A stretch of 64,000 nt of DNA from Flavobacteriaceae bacterium (GTDB taxonomy: Bacteria; Bacteroidota; Bacteroidia; Flavobacteriales; Flavobacteriaceae), in assembly GCA_029243165.1 (NCBI GenBank), contig JAQWSN010000014.1:1-64000 (forward strand). The letters are read 5' to 3'. Made by a program: the position numbers and the translations under genes. Of this stretch, positions 43,336 through 52,849 are shown piece after piece. Below the pieces are notes generated by a model that worked only from the letters and a program-made list of their open reading frames with translations, was not told the DNA's origin and ran no database searches. Each line of letters starts with the position of its first letter. Position 1 is the stretch's first letter.

Positions 43336-44799
43336 ATGCCAGTAAAAGAAATAAAAAAAAATCCTACACAACACAATGGAACTTTAACTAAAGGTTCACA
43401 ATCTGAGAAAAGGTCAGGCACAAAGTTGGCTTACATCGAAAGCTACGGTTGTCAGATGAATTTTGCAGACAGTGAAGTTGTGGCTTCGATACTTTCGGGA
43501 GACGGGTACCAGATTACCGAGAGTCTTCAGGAGGCCTCTCTTGTTTTGGTCAATACATGTTCAATCAGAGAAAAAGCAGAACAAACCGTCCGAAAAAGAC
43601 TTGAGTATTTTAATTCCATAAAAAAGAACAAGTCCGAAATGACCGTGGGGGTATTGGGTTGTATGGCAGAACGCTTGAAGCATCAATTCCTAGAAGAAGA
43701 GAAAATTGTTGATCTTGTTGTTGGTCCTGATGCCTACAAAGACATTCCCAACCTTCTTCAAGAAGTTGCTCAAGACCGAGAAGCAGTAAACGTCTTACTT
43801 TCTAAAGAGGAAACTTACGGAGATATTGCTCCCATTCGTTTGAATTCAAATGGTGTTTCAGCTTTTGTATCCATTACAAGAGGGTGTGATAATATGTGTA
43901 CCTTCTGCGTGGTTCCTTTTACAAGAGGAAGAGAGCGTAGTAGAGATCCCAAAAGTATTCTAGAGGAAATTCATGATCTAGCACAAAAAGGCTACAAAGA
44001 AATTACATTACTCGGACAAAATGTAGATAGTTATTTATGGTACGGTGGAGGACTAAAAAAAGATTTTGTAAAAGCATCCCCACTTCAACAAAAAACTGCA
44101 CTTCGCTTTGAAAATCTTTTAGCTCTGGTGGCAGAAGCACAACCTAAAATTAGAATACGTTTTTCAACCTCAAATCCGCAGGATATGTCATTGGAGGTAT
44201 TGAAAGTGATGCAGAAATACGAAAACATTTGCAACTACATTCATTTACCCGTCCAATCCGGAAGCAACTCTATTTTAAAGAAAATGAATCGCCAACACAC
44301 CCGAGAAGAGTACATGAAACTCATCGATAGCATTCGTGAAATCATTCCAGACTGTGGTATTTCTCATGACATGATTGCAGGGTTTCCTACTGAAACAGAT
44401 AAAGATCACCAAGACACATTGGACTTGATGGATTATGTTCAATATGATTTTGGGTTTATGTTTGCCTATTCGGAACGACCCGGTACATTAGCTGCTCGAA
44501 AAATCGAAGATGACGTTCCTGAAGCTGTCAAGAAAAAACGACTCAGTCAAATTATTGAAAAACAGCAGCAGCACAGTCGTATTCGGACACAGGCTTTTGT
44601 GGGTCAAACAGTTTGTGTTTTAATTGAAAAAGAATCAAAACGATCGAATGCCCATTGGAGTGGCAGAACAACTCAAAATACGGTCGCAGTTTTTCCAAAA
44701 AAAGATTTCCAAATTGGTGACTTTGTAGAAGTGAAAATTACCGATTGTACCTCAGCAACCCTAATCGGTGAAGCATCAAAAATTTCAAATAGAGTTTAA
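43336..44799 (+). CDS. miaB: tRNA-2-methylthio-N6-isopentenyladenosine synthase
   Basis: This 487-residue methylthiotransferase has an N-terminal UPF0004 domain with cluster-binding cysteines in SYGCQMNFADSE, VNTCSIRE and VLGCMAERL. The radical SAM core carries GCDNMCTFCVVPFTRGRERSR, and a TRAM domain is at the C-terminus (VGQTVCVLIEKESKR to the end). MiaB methylthiolates i6A37 in tRNAs. An extra 25-30 residue polar N-terminal extension precedes the domain. It is the first gene of a run to secG and lies 1 bp before the sigma-54 activator gene. Confidence 0.96.
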   Translation: MPVKEIKKNPTQHNGTLTKGSQSEKRSGTKLAYIESYGCQMNFADSEVVASILSGDGYQITESLQEASLVLVNTCSIREKAEQTVRKRLEYFNSIKKNKSEMTVGVLGCMAERLKHQFLEEEKIVDLVVGPDAYKDIPNLLQEVAQDREAVNVLLSKEETYGDIAPIRLNSNGVSAFVSITRGCDNMCTFCVVPFTRGRERSRDPKSILEEIHDLAQKGYKEITLLGQNVDSYLWYGGGLKKDFVKASPLQQKTALRFENLLALVAEAQPKIRIRFSTSNPQDMSLEVLKVMQKYENICNYIHLPVQSGSNSILKKMNRQHTREEYMKLIDSIREIIPDCGISHDMIAGFPTETDKDHQDTLDLMDYVQYDFGFMFAYSERPGTLAARKIEDDVPEAVKKKRLSQIIEKQQQHSRIRTQAFVGQTVCVLIEKESKRSNAHWSGRTTQNTVAVFPKKDFQIGDFVEVKITDCTSATLIGEASKISNRV

Positions 44800-44800
44800 T

Positions 44801-46078
44801 ATGGATTCGTTACAAAGTGTAAAACAGCGTTTTGGAATTATTGGAAACAACATTGGTCTAAATAGAGCCTTAGAAAAAGCCCTTAGAGTTTCCAGTACAG
44901 ACATCTCTGTGTTAGTTATTGGAGAAAGTGGTGTTGGTAAAGAAAACATTCCCAAAATTATCCATCAATTTTCACACCGTAAACATTCAAAATACATAGC
45001 CGTAAACTGCGGTGCCATCCCTGAGGGAACAATAGACAGCGAATTATTTGGTCATGAAAAAGGAGCCTTTACAGGGGCTACCCAAACCCGATCAGGTTAT
45101 TTTGAGGTTGCCGACGGAGGGACTATTTTTCTAGACGAAGTAGGCGAGCTCCCATTACCCACTCAGGTACGACTTTTACGAGTTTTAGAAACAGGTGAAT
45201 TCATAAAAGTTGGCTCGTCTAAAGTTCAAAAAACCAACGCACGGATTGTGGCTGCCACCAATGTGAATATGATGGAAGCTATCGAAAAAGGAAAATTTCG
45301 AGAAGATTTGTATTATCGTCTGAGTACCGTTGAAATTGTACTCCCGCCTCTTCGTGAAAGAAAAGAAGATATTGTATTGTTATTTAGAAAATTTGCCTCC
45401 GATTTTGCGCAAAAATACCACATGCCCCCACTTCAATTGGATTCGCATGCTCAAGCCTTATTGACCGAATATCGATGGAGTGGAAACATTAGACAACTTC
45501 GTAATGTAGCAGAGCAATTATCTGTTCTGGAACAAGAAAGAAAAATTAATGCGGCAACGATAAGGTCCTACCTCCCAAATAGAGATAAACAGCTTCCTGC
45601 TCTTATCGGTAAAAAAGAAAAGGAAAGTGATTTTTCCTCAGAAAGGGAAATATTGTACAAGGTTCTTTTTGATATGAAAAATGACTTAAACGACCTTAAA
45701 AAATTAACTTTGGATTTAATGAACAACGGAAGCTCAGAAGGGGTCCAAGAAAAAAATCAAGGTTTAATTGAAAAGATTTATGGTAAAGAATCTGTAGACT
45801 CTAAGCAAGTTGAAGAAGATGCTTTTAATGTAGCAACGTTAGAACCAAAAGTTCCTGAAATCTCTCAAGCTGAAACTGTTGACAAATACGCTTATGCAGA
45901 AACCATAGAGGAAGAAGAACCCCTTTCTCTCCAAGCTAAAGAATTGGAAATGATCAAACAGGCACTACTCAGGTGTAACGGAAAACGAAAACTGGCTGCC
46001 AAAGAATTGGGCATCTCAGAAAGAACCCTCTATCGAAAAATTAAACAATATGACCTTAATGAAATTGAGACAAAATAA
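44801..46078 (+). CDS. Sigma-54 dependent transcriptional activator
   Basis: This 425-residue bacterial enhancer-binding protein has no receiver or sensor domain. The AAA+ domain covers about 10-250: Walker A GESGVGKE (41-48), the sigma-54 contact loop GAFTGA (88-93) and Walker B IFLDE (109-113). A long variable linker (about 265-375) leads to a Fis-type HTH near 385-422 (GKRKLAAKELGISERTLYRK). Lacking an input domain, it may be controlled by abundance, a partner protein or its linker. It sits between miaB and lptE, an arrangement known in flavobacteria. A near-consensus -24/-12 site lies before groES in the same gene run. Confidence 0.93.
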   Translation: MDSLQSVKQRFGIIGNNIGLNRALEKALRVSSTDISVLVIGESGVGKENIPKIIHQFSHRKHSKYIAVNCGAIPEGTIDSELFGHEKGAFTGATQTRSGYFEVADGGTIFLDEVGELPLPTQVRLLRVLETGEFIKVGSSKVQKTNARIVAATNVNMMEAIEKGKFREDLYYRLSTVEIVLPPLRERKEDIVLLFRKFASDFAQKYHMPPLQLDSHAQALLTEYRWSGNIRQLRNVAEQLSVLEQERKINAATIRSYLPNRDKQLPALIGKKEKESDFSSEREILYKVLFDMKNDLNDLKKLTLDLMNNGSSEGVQEKNQGLIEKIYGKESVDSKQVEEDAFNVATLEPKVPEISQAETVDKYAYAETIEEEEPLSLQAKELEMIKQALLRCNGKRKLAAKELGISERTLYRKIKQYDLNEIETK

Positions 46079-46589
46079 GCTTTTTGGTGGAGTATTATTG
46101 CTGTGTTCTCTCTTGATTCAGGGATGTGGTATCTACTCTTTTACGGGAGCTTCTATTCCTCCCGGGGTTACTACTTTTCAAGTCAATTTCTTTGAAAATC
46201 AAGCAGGAAACAGACCGGGATCAACGATAGAACCCGGACTGGACAATGAATTCACCAACGCCTTGCAAGACCTAATCATGAACCAAACTAATTTGGACTT
46301 GGTCACTTCAGACGGTCAACTGATCTATGAAGGAGAAATTACAGAATACAGTGTCACACCAATGTCAGCCACAGCTGAAATTACCGCAGCACAAAACAGG
46401 CTGAAAATGTCTGTTGCTTTTCGATTTATTAATACTAAAATTGAAGAGGATGATTTTTCTAAAACCTACTCCTTTTTTTATGACTTCCCTGCGGGACTTC
46501 AAGTTTATGATGTTAAAGACGCTGCCCATAAAGAAATTTTTGATCGCATCACACAAGACATATTTAACGATACGCTAGCCAAATGGTAA
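46059..46589 (+). CDS. lptE: LPS-assembly lipoprotein LptE
   Basis: This 176-residue lipoprotein (signal LLIQGCG) has the LptE opening CGIYSFTGASIPPGVTTFQV and the DLIMNQTNLDLV and LIYEGEITEYSVTP strands. LptE plugs the LptD barrel that inserts lipopolysaccharide at the outer membrane. ATG 46059 starts 20 bp inside the activator gene; ATG 46050 is possible. Its end overlaps the following TPR-like gene by 7 bp. Confidence 0.92.
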   Translation: MKLRQNKLFGGVLLLCSLLIQGCGIYSFTGASIPPGVTTFQVNFFENQAGNRPGSTIEPGLDNEFTNALQDLIMNQTNLDLVTSDGQLIYEGEITEYSVTPMSATAEITAAQNRLKMSVAFRFINTKIEEDDFSKTYSFFYDFPAGLQVYDVKDAAHKEIFDRITQDIFNDTLAKW

Positions 46590-47275
46590 TTGATAACGCT
46601 TCTCGTCTAATTTCTTTTTTGGAGGACTTTGACCCTTCCAAACAGAAACATTTCAAAACATTAGAGCAGCTAGTCAAAAAGTATCCTCACTTTCATTTGG
46701 TTCAACCGTATTTTCTCAAAAGTGTAGAACAACATCAGCCTGAAAGCTATGACAAAACCTTATCACAAACAGCCATAGCAACTTATGAGAGACAATTGCT
46801 TTATGAGTTTTTAGAAAATCCCAATAGTACAATCAAATCCGATCAGCCGAAAACGGAAGTGATCAAACCAAAGAAGAAGGGGAAAAAGAAAACTCCTACT
46901 ACAACTCAAGTTGTAAAACAAGAAAATAAAATTCCAAAAGAACTTCCTTTTTCAGGTTGGGCAAATTACTTTAAAAGCAACACAAATCAACCTAATAAGA
47001 TCAACGAAAAATTTGAATTATTTGATACTTTTCTGGAAAAGAAAAGAAAAAAACCCAATAAAGAAACTGCCAATAAGGACGATTTGAGTTCTAAAAGTTG
47101 GGCTTCAACAGATGAATTAATGACGGAAACTTTAGCTAAGGTATTCGTCAAACAAAAGAAATTTGAAAACGCACTTCAAGCCTATCAAATTTTGAGTTTG
47201 AAATATCCAGAAAAAAATAGTTTCTTTGCAGACCAAATAAAAGAGATCAAACGCATACAAAAACTGAAAGAATAA
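46583..47275 (+). CDS. TPR-like hypothetical protein between lptE and secG
   Basis: This 230-residue soluble protein has an N-terminal helical part (to about 75), a Lys/Pro-rich low-complexity middle (about 85-120, with KPKKKGKKKTP) and a C-terminal helix pair. The pair, TLAKVFVKQKKFENALQAYQILSLKYPEK, resembles one tetratricopeptide repeat. It is conserved at this position in flavobacteria. The function is unknown; translational coupling to lptE and closeness to secG hint at envelope biogenesis. Confidence 0.8.
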   Translation: MVIDNASRLISFLEDFDPSKQKHFKTLEQLVKKYPHFHLVQPYFLKSVEQHQPESYDKTLSQTAIATYERQLLYEFLENPNSTIKSDQPKTEVIKPKKKGKKKTPTTTQVVKQENKIPKELPFSGWANYFKSNTNQPNKINEKFELFDTFLEKKRKKPNKETANKDDLSSKSWASTDELMTETLAKVFVKQKKFENALQAYQILSLKYPEKNSFFADQIKEIKRIQKLKE

Positions 47276-47279
47276 ACGC

Positions 47280-47645
47280 ATGAGTACATTTTCAATCTTT
47301 ATCGTCCTAATCATCGCAGTGTGTTTTTTACTTGTTTTAGTTGTCATGGTACAAAATCCTAAGGGCGGGGGACTCTCCTCTTCTTTTGGTGGTGGTTCAC
47401 AACAAGTAGGAGGAGTTCAAAAAACTTCTGACTTTTTGGACCGAAGTACATGGATTCTCGCTAGTTTGCTCCTAGTACTAATTTTAATTTCAAACGTAAC
47501 ATTAAATTCAGGTGGAGCAAACCAAGACTCAAAACTGTTACAAGACGGGGCCATAGAACAAACCATTCCTGAGACAATTCCTGAAAACCAAGAAGTTGTA
47601 CCTGAAGGGAATACCGAAATTCCAGAATTACCAACTTCCGACTAA
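47280..47645 (+). CDS. secG: Preprotein translocase subunit SecG
   Basis: This 121-residue SecG has two membrane helices (about 3-24 and 58-77). Between them is the conserved VQNPKGGGLSSSFGGGSQQVGG loop, split here as VQNPKGGG and SSSFGGGSQ, followed by TSDFLDRSTW. The C-terminal tail is acidic and Pro/Glu-rich. It assists SecYE in protein export. It starts 4 bp after the TPR-like gene. Confidence 0.95.
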   Translation: MSTFSIFIVLIIAVCFLLVLVVMVQNPKGGGLSSSFGGGSQQVGGVQKTSDFLDRSTWILASLLLVLILISNVTLNSGGANQDSKLLQDGAIEQTIPETIPENQEVVPEGNTEIPELPTSD

Positions 47646-47677
47646 GACTAACCAGAAATCTTCCGTCTAATTATTAC

Positions 47678-47738
47678 TGACACGCTGACACCAAAAAGTA
47701 CAACTTGTCATACACTTTTTATGTGGCACGGTTTCTGA
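47678..47738 (+). promoter_or_regulatory. Candidate sigma-54 promoter with upstream repeats, groESL
   Basis: TGGCACG at 47724-47730 is a perfect -24 element. CTGA at the -12 position (47735-47738) keeps the 10-bp GG spacing but has GA in place of GC. Upstream, TGACAC occurs twice (47678-47683 and 47686-47691) and TGTCA once in the opposite orientation (47706-47710), which could be enhancer sites. The site is 29 bp before the groES ATG. A sigma-54 activator is encoded three genes upstream. No TAnnTTTG box is evident here. Confidence 0.5.
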
Positions 47739-47766
47739 AAAATAAATTCAAAACAAAAAATCAATC

Positions 47767-48045
47767 ATGAGTAAAATAAGTATTAAGCCTTTAGCAGATC
47801 GTGTTCTAGTAGAACCCGCTGCTGCCGAGACCAAAACTTCTTCTGGTATCTTCATCCCAGATACAGCGAAAGAAAAACCTCAAAAAGGAACTGTAGTCGC
47901 AATCGGAAGTGGAACAAAAGACAACCCTATCACTGTTGCAGTAGGCGACAGCGTTTTGTACGGTAAATACGCTGGAACTGAACTACAACACGAGGGTAAA
48001 GATTACCTAATCATGAAAGAAAGCGACATTTTAGCAATTGTCTAA
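47767..48045 (+). CDS. groES: Co-chaperonin GroES
   Basis: This 92-residue GroES has [12 protein letters not shown] at the N-terminus, the mobile loop [16 protein letters not shown] (about 20-35), the GTVVAIGSG turn and the C-terminal [12 protein letters not shown]. It caps GroEL for protein folding. It is 22 bp before groEL, and the 121-bp upstream region carries the candidate sigma-54 promoter. Confidence 0.98.
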   Translation: MSKISIKPLADRVLVEPAAAETKTSSGIFIPDTAKEKPQKGTVVAIGSGTKDNPITVAVGDSVLYGKYAGTELQHEGKDYLIMKESDILAIV

Positions 48046-48067
48046 ATCATTTAAAAATTAAAACACA

Positions 48068-49699
48068 ATGGCAAAAAAAATAGAATTTGATATTGAAGCA
48101 AGAGATGGCATCAAACGCGGTGTTGATGCACTTGCCAATGCAGTAAAAGTAACCTTAGGACCTAAAGGTCGTAATGTTATTATTGGAAAAGCTTTTGGAG
48201 CCCCACAAGTCACGAAAGATGGAGTTACAGTAGCTAAAGAAATTGAATTAGAAGATGCTCTTGAAAATATGGGAGCTCAAATGGTTAAAGAAGTTGCTTC
48301 TAAAACCAACGACCTTGCTGGAGATGGAACAACCACAGCAACTATTCTAGCACAAGCCATCGTAAAAGAAGGTCTTAAAAATGTAGCTGCCGGAGCCAAT
48401 CCTTTGGATCTTAAGAGAGGAATTGACAAGGCTGTTGAAGCCATTGTTGAAACCCTGGGCGAACAAGCTGTTGCAGTAGGTGATTCTTCAGAAAAAATCA
48501 ATCAAGTTGCAAGTATTTCTGCAAATAATGATTCTACCATAGGAGGCCTTATCACAGAAGCTTTTGAAAAAGTGGGCAAAGAAGGAGTCATTACTGTTGA
48601 AGAAGCAAAAGGAACCGATACTTATGTTGACGTAGTAGAAGGAATGCAATTTGACCGTGGATACCTCTCTCCTTATTTCGTTACAGATTCAGAAAAAATG
48701 GAAGCTGATCTTGAAACCCCTTACATCCTTTTGTATGACAAAAAGATCTCTACGATGAAGGATTTACTTCCTGTTCTTGAACCCGTAGCACAAACAGGGA
48801 AACCTCTTTTAGTAATCGCAGAAGATGTTGATGGCGAAGCTTTGGCAACACTTGTTGTAAATAAACTTCGTGGAGCATTGAAAATTGCAGCAGTAAAAGC
48901 TCCTGGTTTTGGAGACCGAAGAAAAGCAATGTTAGAAGACATTGCCATCCTAACGGGGGGTACTGTAATTTCAGAAGAAAGAGGATTTACCCTTGAAAAT
49001 ACAACTCTTGAAATGCTCGGAACAGCTGAAAAAGTGACTATCGATAAAGACAATACTACCGTGGTAAATGGTAACGGTTCCGGCGACGATATCCAGGCAA
49101 GAGTCAGTCAGATTAAAGCTCAAATTGAGTCAACAACCTCTGACTACGACAAAGAGAAACTTCAAGAACGTCTTGCAAAACTCTCTGGAGGAGTTGCTGT
49201 ACTTTATGTAGGTGCGCCTTCAGAAGTTGAAATGAAAGAAAAGAAAGATCGTGTGGATGATGCACTTCACGCTACCCGAGCCGCTGTTGAAGAGGGTATT
49301 GTAGCTGGAGGTGGAGTTGCTCTTCTCAATGCTAAAAAAGTTTTAGATCAACTTAAATCTGAAAATGCTGACGAAGCCACAGGTATCCAAATCATCAACA
49401 AAGCTGTTGAATCGCCGTTGCGTACCATCGTAGAAAACTCTGGAGGAGAAGGCTCTGTTGTTGTTTCCAAAGTAGCTGAAGGTAAAGATAACTTCGGTTA
49501 CAATGCTAAAGAAGGTTCTTATGTTGACATGCTGAAAGAAGGAATCATTGATCCTAAAAAAGTAACTCGTGTGGCCTTGGAAAATGCGGCCTCAGTTTCA
49601 GGTATGATTCTCACTACAGAATGTGCATTAATTGATATTAAAGAAGAGGCTCCAGCTCCCCCACCAATGGGCGGCGGCGGAATGCCCGGAATGATGTAA
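48068..49699 (+). CDS. groEL: Chaperonin GroEL
   Basis: This 543-residue chaperonin is of standard length, with [13 protein letters not shown], the ATP-binding [30 protein letters not shown] and a C-terminal Gly-Gly-Met-rich tail (GGGGMPGMM). It forms the folding chamber with GroES. A strong palindromic terminator follows. Confidence 0.98.
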   Translation: MAKKIEFDIEARDGIKRGVDALANAVKVTLGPKGRNVIIGKAFGAPQVTKDGVTVAKEIELEDALENMGAQMVKEVASKTNDLAGDGTTTATILAQAIVKEGLKNVAAGANPLDLKRGIDKAVEAIVETLGEQAVAVGDSSEKINQVASISANNDSTIGGLITEAFEKVGKEGVITVEEAKGTDTYVDVVEGMQFDRGYLSPYFVTDSEKMEADLETPYILLYDKKISTMKDLLPVLEPVAQTGKPLLVIAEDVDGEALATLVVNKLRGALKIAAVKAPGFGDRRKAMLEDIAILTGGTVISEERGFTLENTTLEMLGTAEKVTIDKDNTTVVNGNGSGDDIQARVSQIKAQIESTTSDYDKEKLQERLAKLSGGVAVLYVGAPSEVEMKEKKDRVDDALHATRAAVEEGIVAGGGVALLNAKKVLDQLKSENADEATGIQIINKAVESPLRTIVENSGGEGSVVVSKVAEGKDNFGYNAKEGSYVDMLKEGIIDPKKVTRVALENAASVSGMILTTECALIDIKEEAPAPPPMGGGGMPGMM

Positions 49700-49716
49700 A
49701 ATTCATTTTCGATCAA

Positions 49717-49746
49717 ATAAAAGGCTGCCCATGGGCAGCCTTTTTT
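49717..49746. terminator. Intrinsic terminator after groEL
   Basis: A perfect palindrome, AAGGCTGCCC joined to its complement around an AT centre (49721-49742), is followed by T6. The A run on its left allows function on either strand, but only the groEL transcript needs it. Confidence 0.9.
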
Positions 49747-49772
49747 GATTTCATTAAAATTTAATATCTTTA
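49744..49772 (+). promoter_or_regulatory. Promoter of the small membrane protein gene
   Basis: TTTG at 49744-49747 (overlapping the terminator's T run) and TATCTTTA at 49765-49772 are separated by 17 bp. The second box deviates from TAnnTTTG only in its last base. It ends 21 bp before the ATG at 49794. Confidence 0.4.
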
Positions 49773-49793
49773 AAGGAACCTAATCTTATTATC

Positions 49794-50162
49794 ATGACAA
49801 AAAAAATTTTACTTTCTGGTATTGTAGGCACCATCGTTTATTATCTTTTAGGATGGTTGGTCTACGGATTCATCCTCCCTGAAAAATCAACAGGCGAAGA
49901 GTCCATGTTATTTATTTTTCTAGGATGCTTGTTTTACGCATTCCTTATTGCTTATGTTTTTTGCAAATTGGCGCAGCTAACCAGTTTTAAAACAGGGTTT
50001 ACCGCAGGACTCGTTATGGGAATTCTTTATGCAATGGTCTGGTATTTCTTTATGAATTGGGAATTCAAACCCATGGCTATTATTGAAGAAATTATCATCG
50101 GTGGTCTGATGACTGCAGTTCTCGGAGGGGCTGTTGCTTATGTAAATGGAAAAGTTGGATGA
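49794..50162 (+). CDS. Small four-helix membrane protein, DUF1761-like
   Basis: This 122-residue inner-membrane protein has four predicted helices: LLSGIVGTIVYYLLGWLVYG, MLFIFLGCLFYAFLIAYVFC, a glycine-rich FTAGLVMGILYAMVWYFF and IIGGLMTAVLGGAVAYV. The pattern is like DUF1761-type proteins of unknown function. It stands alone between two terminators. Confidence 0.7.
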   Translation: MTKKILLSGIVGTIVYYLLGWLVYGFILPEKSTGEESMLFIFLGCLFYAFLIAYVFCKLAQLTSFKTGFTAGLVMGILYAMVWYFFMNWEFKPMAIIEEIIIGGLMTAVLGGAVAYVNGKVG

Positions 50163-50169
50163 AAATTGT

Positions 50170-50197
50170 AAAGGCGGATCCTTTCTGATCCGCCTTT
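50170..50197. terminator. Bidirectional intrinsic terminator
   Basis: AAAGGCGGATC (50170-50180) and GATCCGCCTTT (50187-50197) form an 11-bp stem with a CTTTCT loop between the convergent membrane-protein gene and the HMA-protein gene. Short A/T runs on each side allow use from both directions. Confidence 0.85.
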
Positions 50198-50204
50198 ATT
50201 TAAA

Positions 50205-50555
50205 CTAATCCTTCTTCTCCCGATTATACAAACAACACATAGGAAGTTTGTCATAAACAGCATCTGGCGCTTTTGCCATAGGGGTATCGTGCCCCGCATT
50301 TGCTATGGCTTTTTGAAGTGTTTCAGTACTTGCCTTGTTTGGGTCGTGTAGTACCGAAATAATATTGGAGGGGATATCCCAAGTTGCCATTTTTACTCCT
50401 TTTACTGAAAAAGCCGCTTTTTCTATCCGCTTTTTACACATCTCACAATTCCCGTTTACTTCAAAAGAGATTTTGGTATTCTTTTTCTGTTTTTCTTGAG
50501 CCATTACTCCCATGGGCAAGGTCAGCATAAGTACTAAAATTAATTTTTTCATCAT
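50205..50555 (-). CDS. Exported heavy-metal-associated (HMA) protein
   Basis: This 116-residue periplasmic protein has a signal peptide ending near VMAQ. An HMA domain of ferredoxin-like fold follows, with the metal-binding pair CEMCKKRIEKAAFSVKGV, and the C-terminus has a second cysteine pair, LPMCCLYN. It probably binds Cu(I) or a similar soft metal. It is the last gene of the metal cluster, 15 bp after the TonB receptor gene. Confidence 0.88.
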   Translation of the reverse strand: MMKKLILVLMLTLPMGVMAQEKQKKNTKISFEVNGNCEMCKKRIEKAAFSVKGVKMATWDIPSNIISVLHDPNKASTETLQKAIANAGHDTPMAKAPDAVYDKLPMCCLYNREKKD

Positions 50556-50570
50556 TGTTTTTTTTTAAAA

Positions 50571-52799
50571 TTATAAATTCCATCTCAATCCGGCATAAAT
50601 CATGCGTCCAAATATTGGTGCATAGATTTGTGCTGTATCAAAATCTGCACCAAAAGGGTTCTCTGAACCGATAATCGGATTGATTTGCGTGTAGTTTCCA
50701 AAATTCTCCAACCCAGCATAGATTTCGAAATTTGTTTGTAACGCTCGGGTGAGTTGACTGTTCCAAATTCCGTAAGAGGGAGAATATGACCCATTGACAT
50801 CTCTAGAAGTTGAAACAAGTCGTTGTTTTCCAACAGCATGATAGGTCAAATCCCAACGCCACTGCGATCCTTTTGCTTTGCGTTCAGACTCCCAACCCAT
50901 ATTGGCAAAAAATCGATTTTGAGCTTGTAATGGCCGCTGTAAAAACCCAGAATCATAAGTTGTCTTTACATCGTAATTTTTGTAGGCAAAACGAAAACTC
51001 AAAGCCTTTACTGGGGCATAATCTATCGCCAATTGAAAACTGTTCGCTCGGCTAGGGCCTTCCAAATTGTAAAATGATATTTGGTGTTTTTGTTCCCAAT
51101 CCACTACTACTTGATCGGTAAAATTCGTAATGTAATAATCGGCTGTAATGTCTCCACTTCCATTCCCTAAATTAAAAAGCTGACGAATACTGATTCCATA
51201 ATTCCACGCTTTTTCAGGATTTAAACCGTAAATAGTTCCTCCATTTTGAATGATCGAAATGACTCGGTTTGTTCCAAATAAAGTTTGATTTTCAGCAAAA
51301 ATATTCGCTGCTTTTCGTCCACTACCAATTGAGGCTCGCAAAATTGTTTTAGGGTCAGGCAAAAAACGTGCATGGATTCTTGGGGTTACAAACGTTCCAA
51401 GGTTGTTGTGAATGTCTGTGCGTATTCCTCCTACCAAACTAAAATTGTCTAGATTATCATAACTGTACTCAAAAAATCCAGCGATCGAACGATCGGTTCG
51501 ACTAAAATAAAACTGATCAACCGTCTCGAAATAGTTATCGTATGCGACATTGATTCCCGCTTTAAACTTATTTTTGGTATTCCCAATAATCGAATTAAAC
51601 AAAACGTTTACATACAAACTTTCTTGATCAATTTCATAAATCCTTGTCCCGTAATAAGCCTCTTGTGAGTGCTTGCTGTAGGCCGATTGGAAACCAAAAC
51701 TCTGATAAGGAATCTCAGGAAAAACATAACCTACTTTTAAGGATGCATCCAAACGTTGTGTTTTGATTTCACTCCCCCAAATTGAATTTGAATTTCGGTC
51801 TAGATTAGGATCATAACCCAATGATCCGATTTGTTTTTGATCGTCCATCCAACGAATACTCCCAAAACCAACCCAGCCCTTTTCAGCATCAATGTATTGC
51901 CAACGATTCAAAAAATTAACTTGTTTTGCTAAAGGAACATCTAGAAAAGAATCTCCATTTTGATCCATCGACTGAGTTCGTTGATTGCCATGCAAAAATA
52001 AACCTGTACTCCATTTCTCATTCCATTTTTTATTGCCTTGAAGATTCATTTCTTGCCTCCCATTGGCCGAGGTAAATAGATTTAAAAATAAGGGGACATC
52101 CGTAAACGGTTTTTTTATTTCCGTATTGATTTGACCTGCAATACTTTCAAAACCGTTTACTACACTCCCTGCCCCTTTGGTAATTTGAATACTTTCAATC
52201 CAGGTTCCTGGAGTAAAGGTTAACCCATAAGCCTGAGAAGCGCCTCGAACCATGGGAATATTTTCCTCAGAAATAAGCAAATATGGACTGGTTAATCCTA
52301 ACATTTTTATCTGTTTGGTTCCTGTCAAAGCATCCGAAAAATTAACATCTATGGAAGGGTTGGTCTCAAAACTTTCAGACAAATTACAACAGGCTGCTTT
52401 TAATAATTCCGCACTGTTGACATTAACAATGTTTTGCGCTTCCAAATACGATTTTTGAATGGCCTTACGCCTTTGGGTAAGTGTAACTTCATCTAAAGAC
52501 TCTGCTTCTGAAGAGGTCAAAAGATGCGTGATTGTTTTTTGGCCTCGTATGCGGAGGGTGTCTGTCTTAAAACCAAGAAAACTGATGACCAATTGATCCG
52601 TTGATTTTTGAAAGGCTAATTTAAAATAACCTTTTTCATTGGTAGTGGCACCCACTTGGGTATCCAACCAATAAATACTTGCCCCTTCTAGCGGGATGTC
52701 TTTGGACCCTTCCTTGGTTAGAACGGTTCCTTCAAGTGTCTCCTGTGCATAGCCCAAAAGACAACTAATACTCAATAATAATAATAAGATGGATTTCAT
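50571..52799 (-). CDS. TonB-dependent receptor of the metal cluster
   Basis: This 742-residue outer-membrane receptor has a signal peptide ending near GYAQ and an N-terminal carboxypeptidase-regulatory-like domain (about 20-100). The plug (about 115-230) contains a distinctive paired-cysteine motif, LLKAACCNLSESFETNP, and a 22-strand barrel ends in GLRWNL. The flanking HYC_CC_PP, HMA and MauE-HMA genes point to uptake or handling of copper or another heavy metal, though the ligand is not shown by the receptor itself. It follows the HYC_CC_PP gene by 50 bp. Confidence 0.92.
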   Translation of the reverse strand: MKSILLLLLSISCLLGYAQETLEGTVLTKEGSKDIPLEGASIYWLDTQVGATTNEKGYFKLAFQKSTDQLVISFLGFKTDTLRIRGQKTITHLLTSSEAESLDEVTLTQRRKAIQKSYLEAQNIVNVNSAELLKAACCNLSESFETNPSIDVNFSDALTGTKQIKMLGLTSPYLLISEENIPMVRGASQAYGLTFTPGTWIESIQITKGAGSVVNGFESIAGQINTEIKKPFTDVPLFLNLFTSANGRQEMNLQGNKKWNEKWSTGLFLHGNQRTQSMDQNGDSFLDVPLAKQVNFLNRWQYIDAEKGWVGFGSIRWMDDQKQIGSLGYDPNLDRNSNSIWGSEIKTQRLDASLKVGYVFPEIPYQSFGFQSAYSKHSQEAYYGTRIYEIDQESLYVNVLFNSIIGNTKNKFKAGINVAYDNYFETVDQFYFSRTDRSIAGFFEYSYDNLDNFSLVGGIRTDIHNNLGTFVTPRIHARFLPDPKTILRASIGSGRKAANIFAENQTLFGTNRVISIIQNGGTIYGLNPEKAWNYGISIRQLFNLGNGSGDITADYYITNFTDQVVVDWEQKHQISFYNLEGPSRANSFQLAIDYAPVKALSFRFAYKNYDVKTTYDSGFLQRPLQAQNRFFANMGWESERKAKGSQWRWDLTYHAVGKQRLVSTSRDVNGSYSPSYGIWNSQLTRALQTNFEIYAGLENFGNYTQINPIIGSENPFGADFDTAQIYAPIFGRMIYAGLRWNL

Positions 52800-52849
52800 T
52801 TGTTGTTGTTTTGATTAGATAGAAATTTAGAGCGTGTACTAAAATTCAA

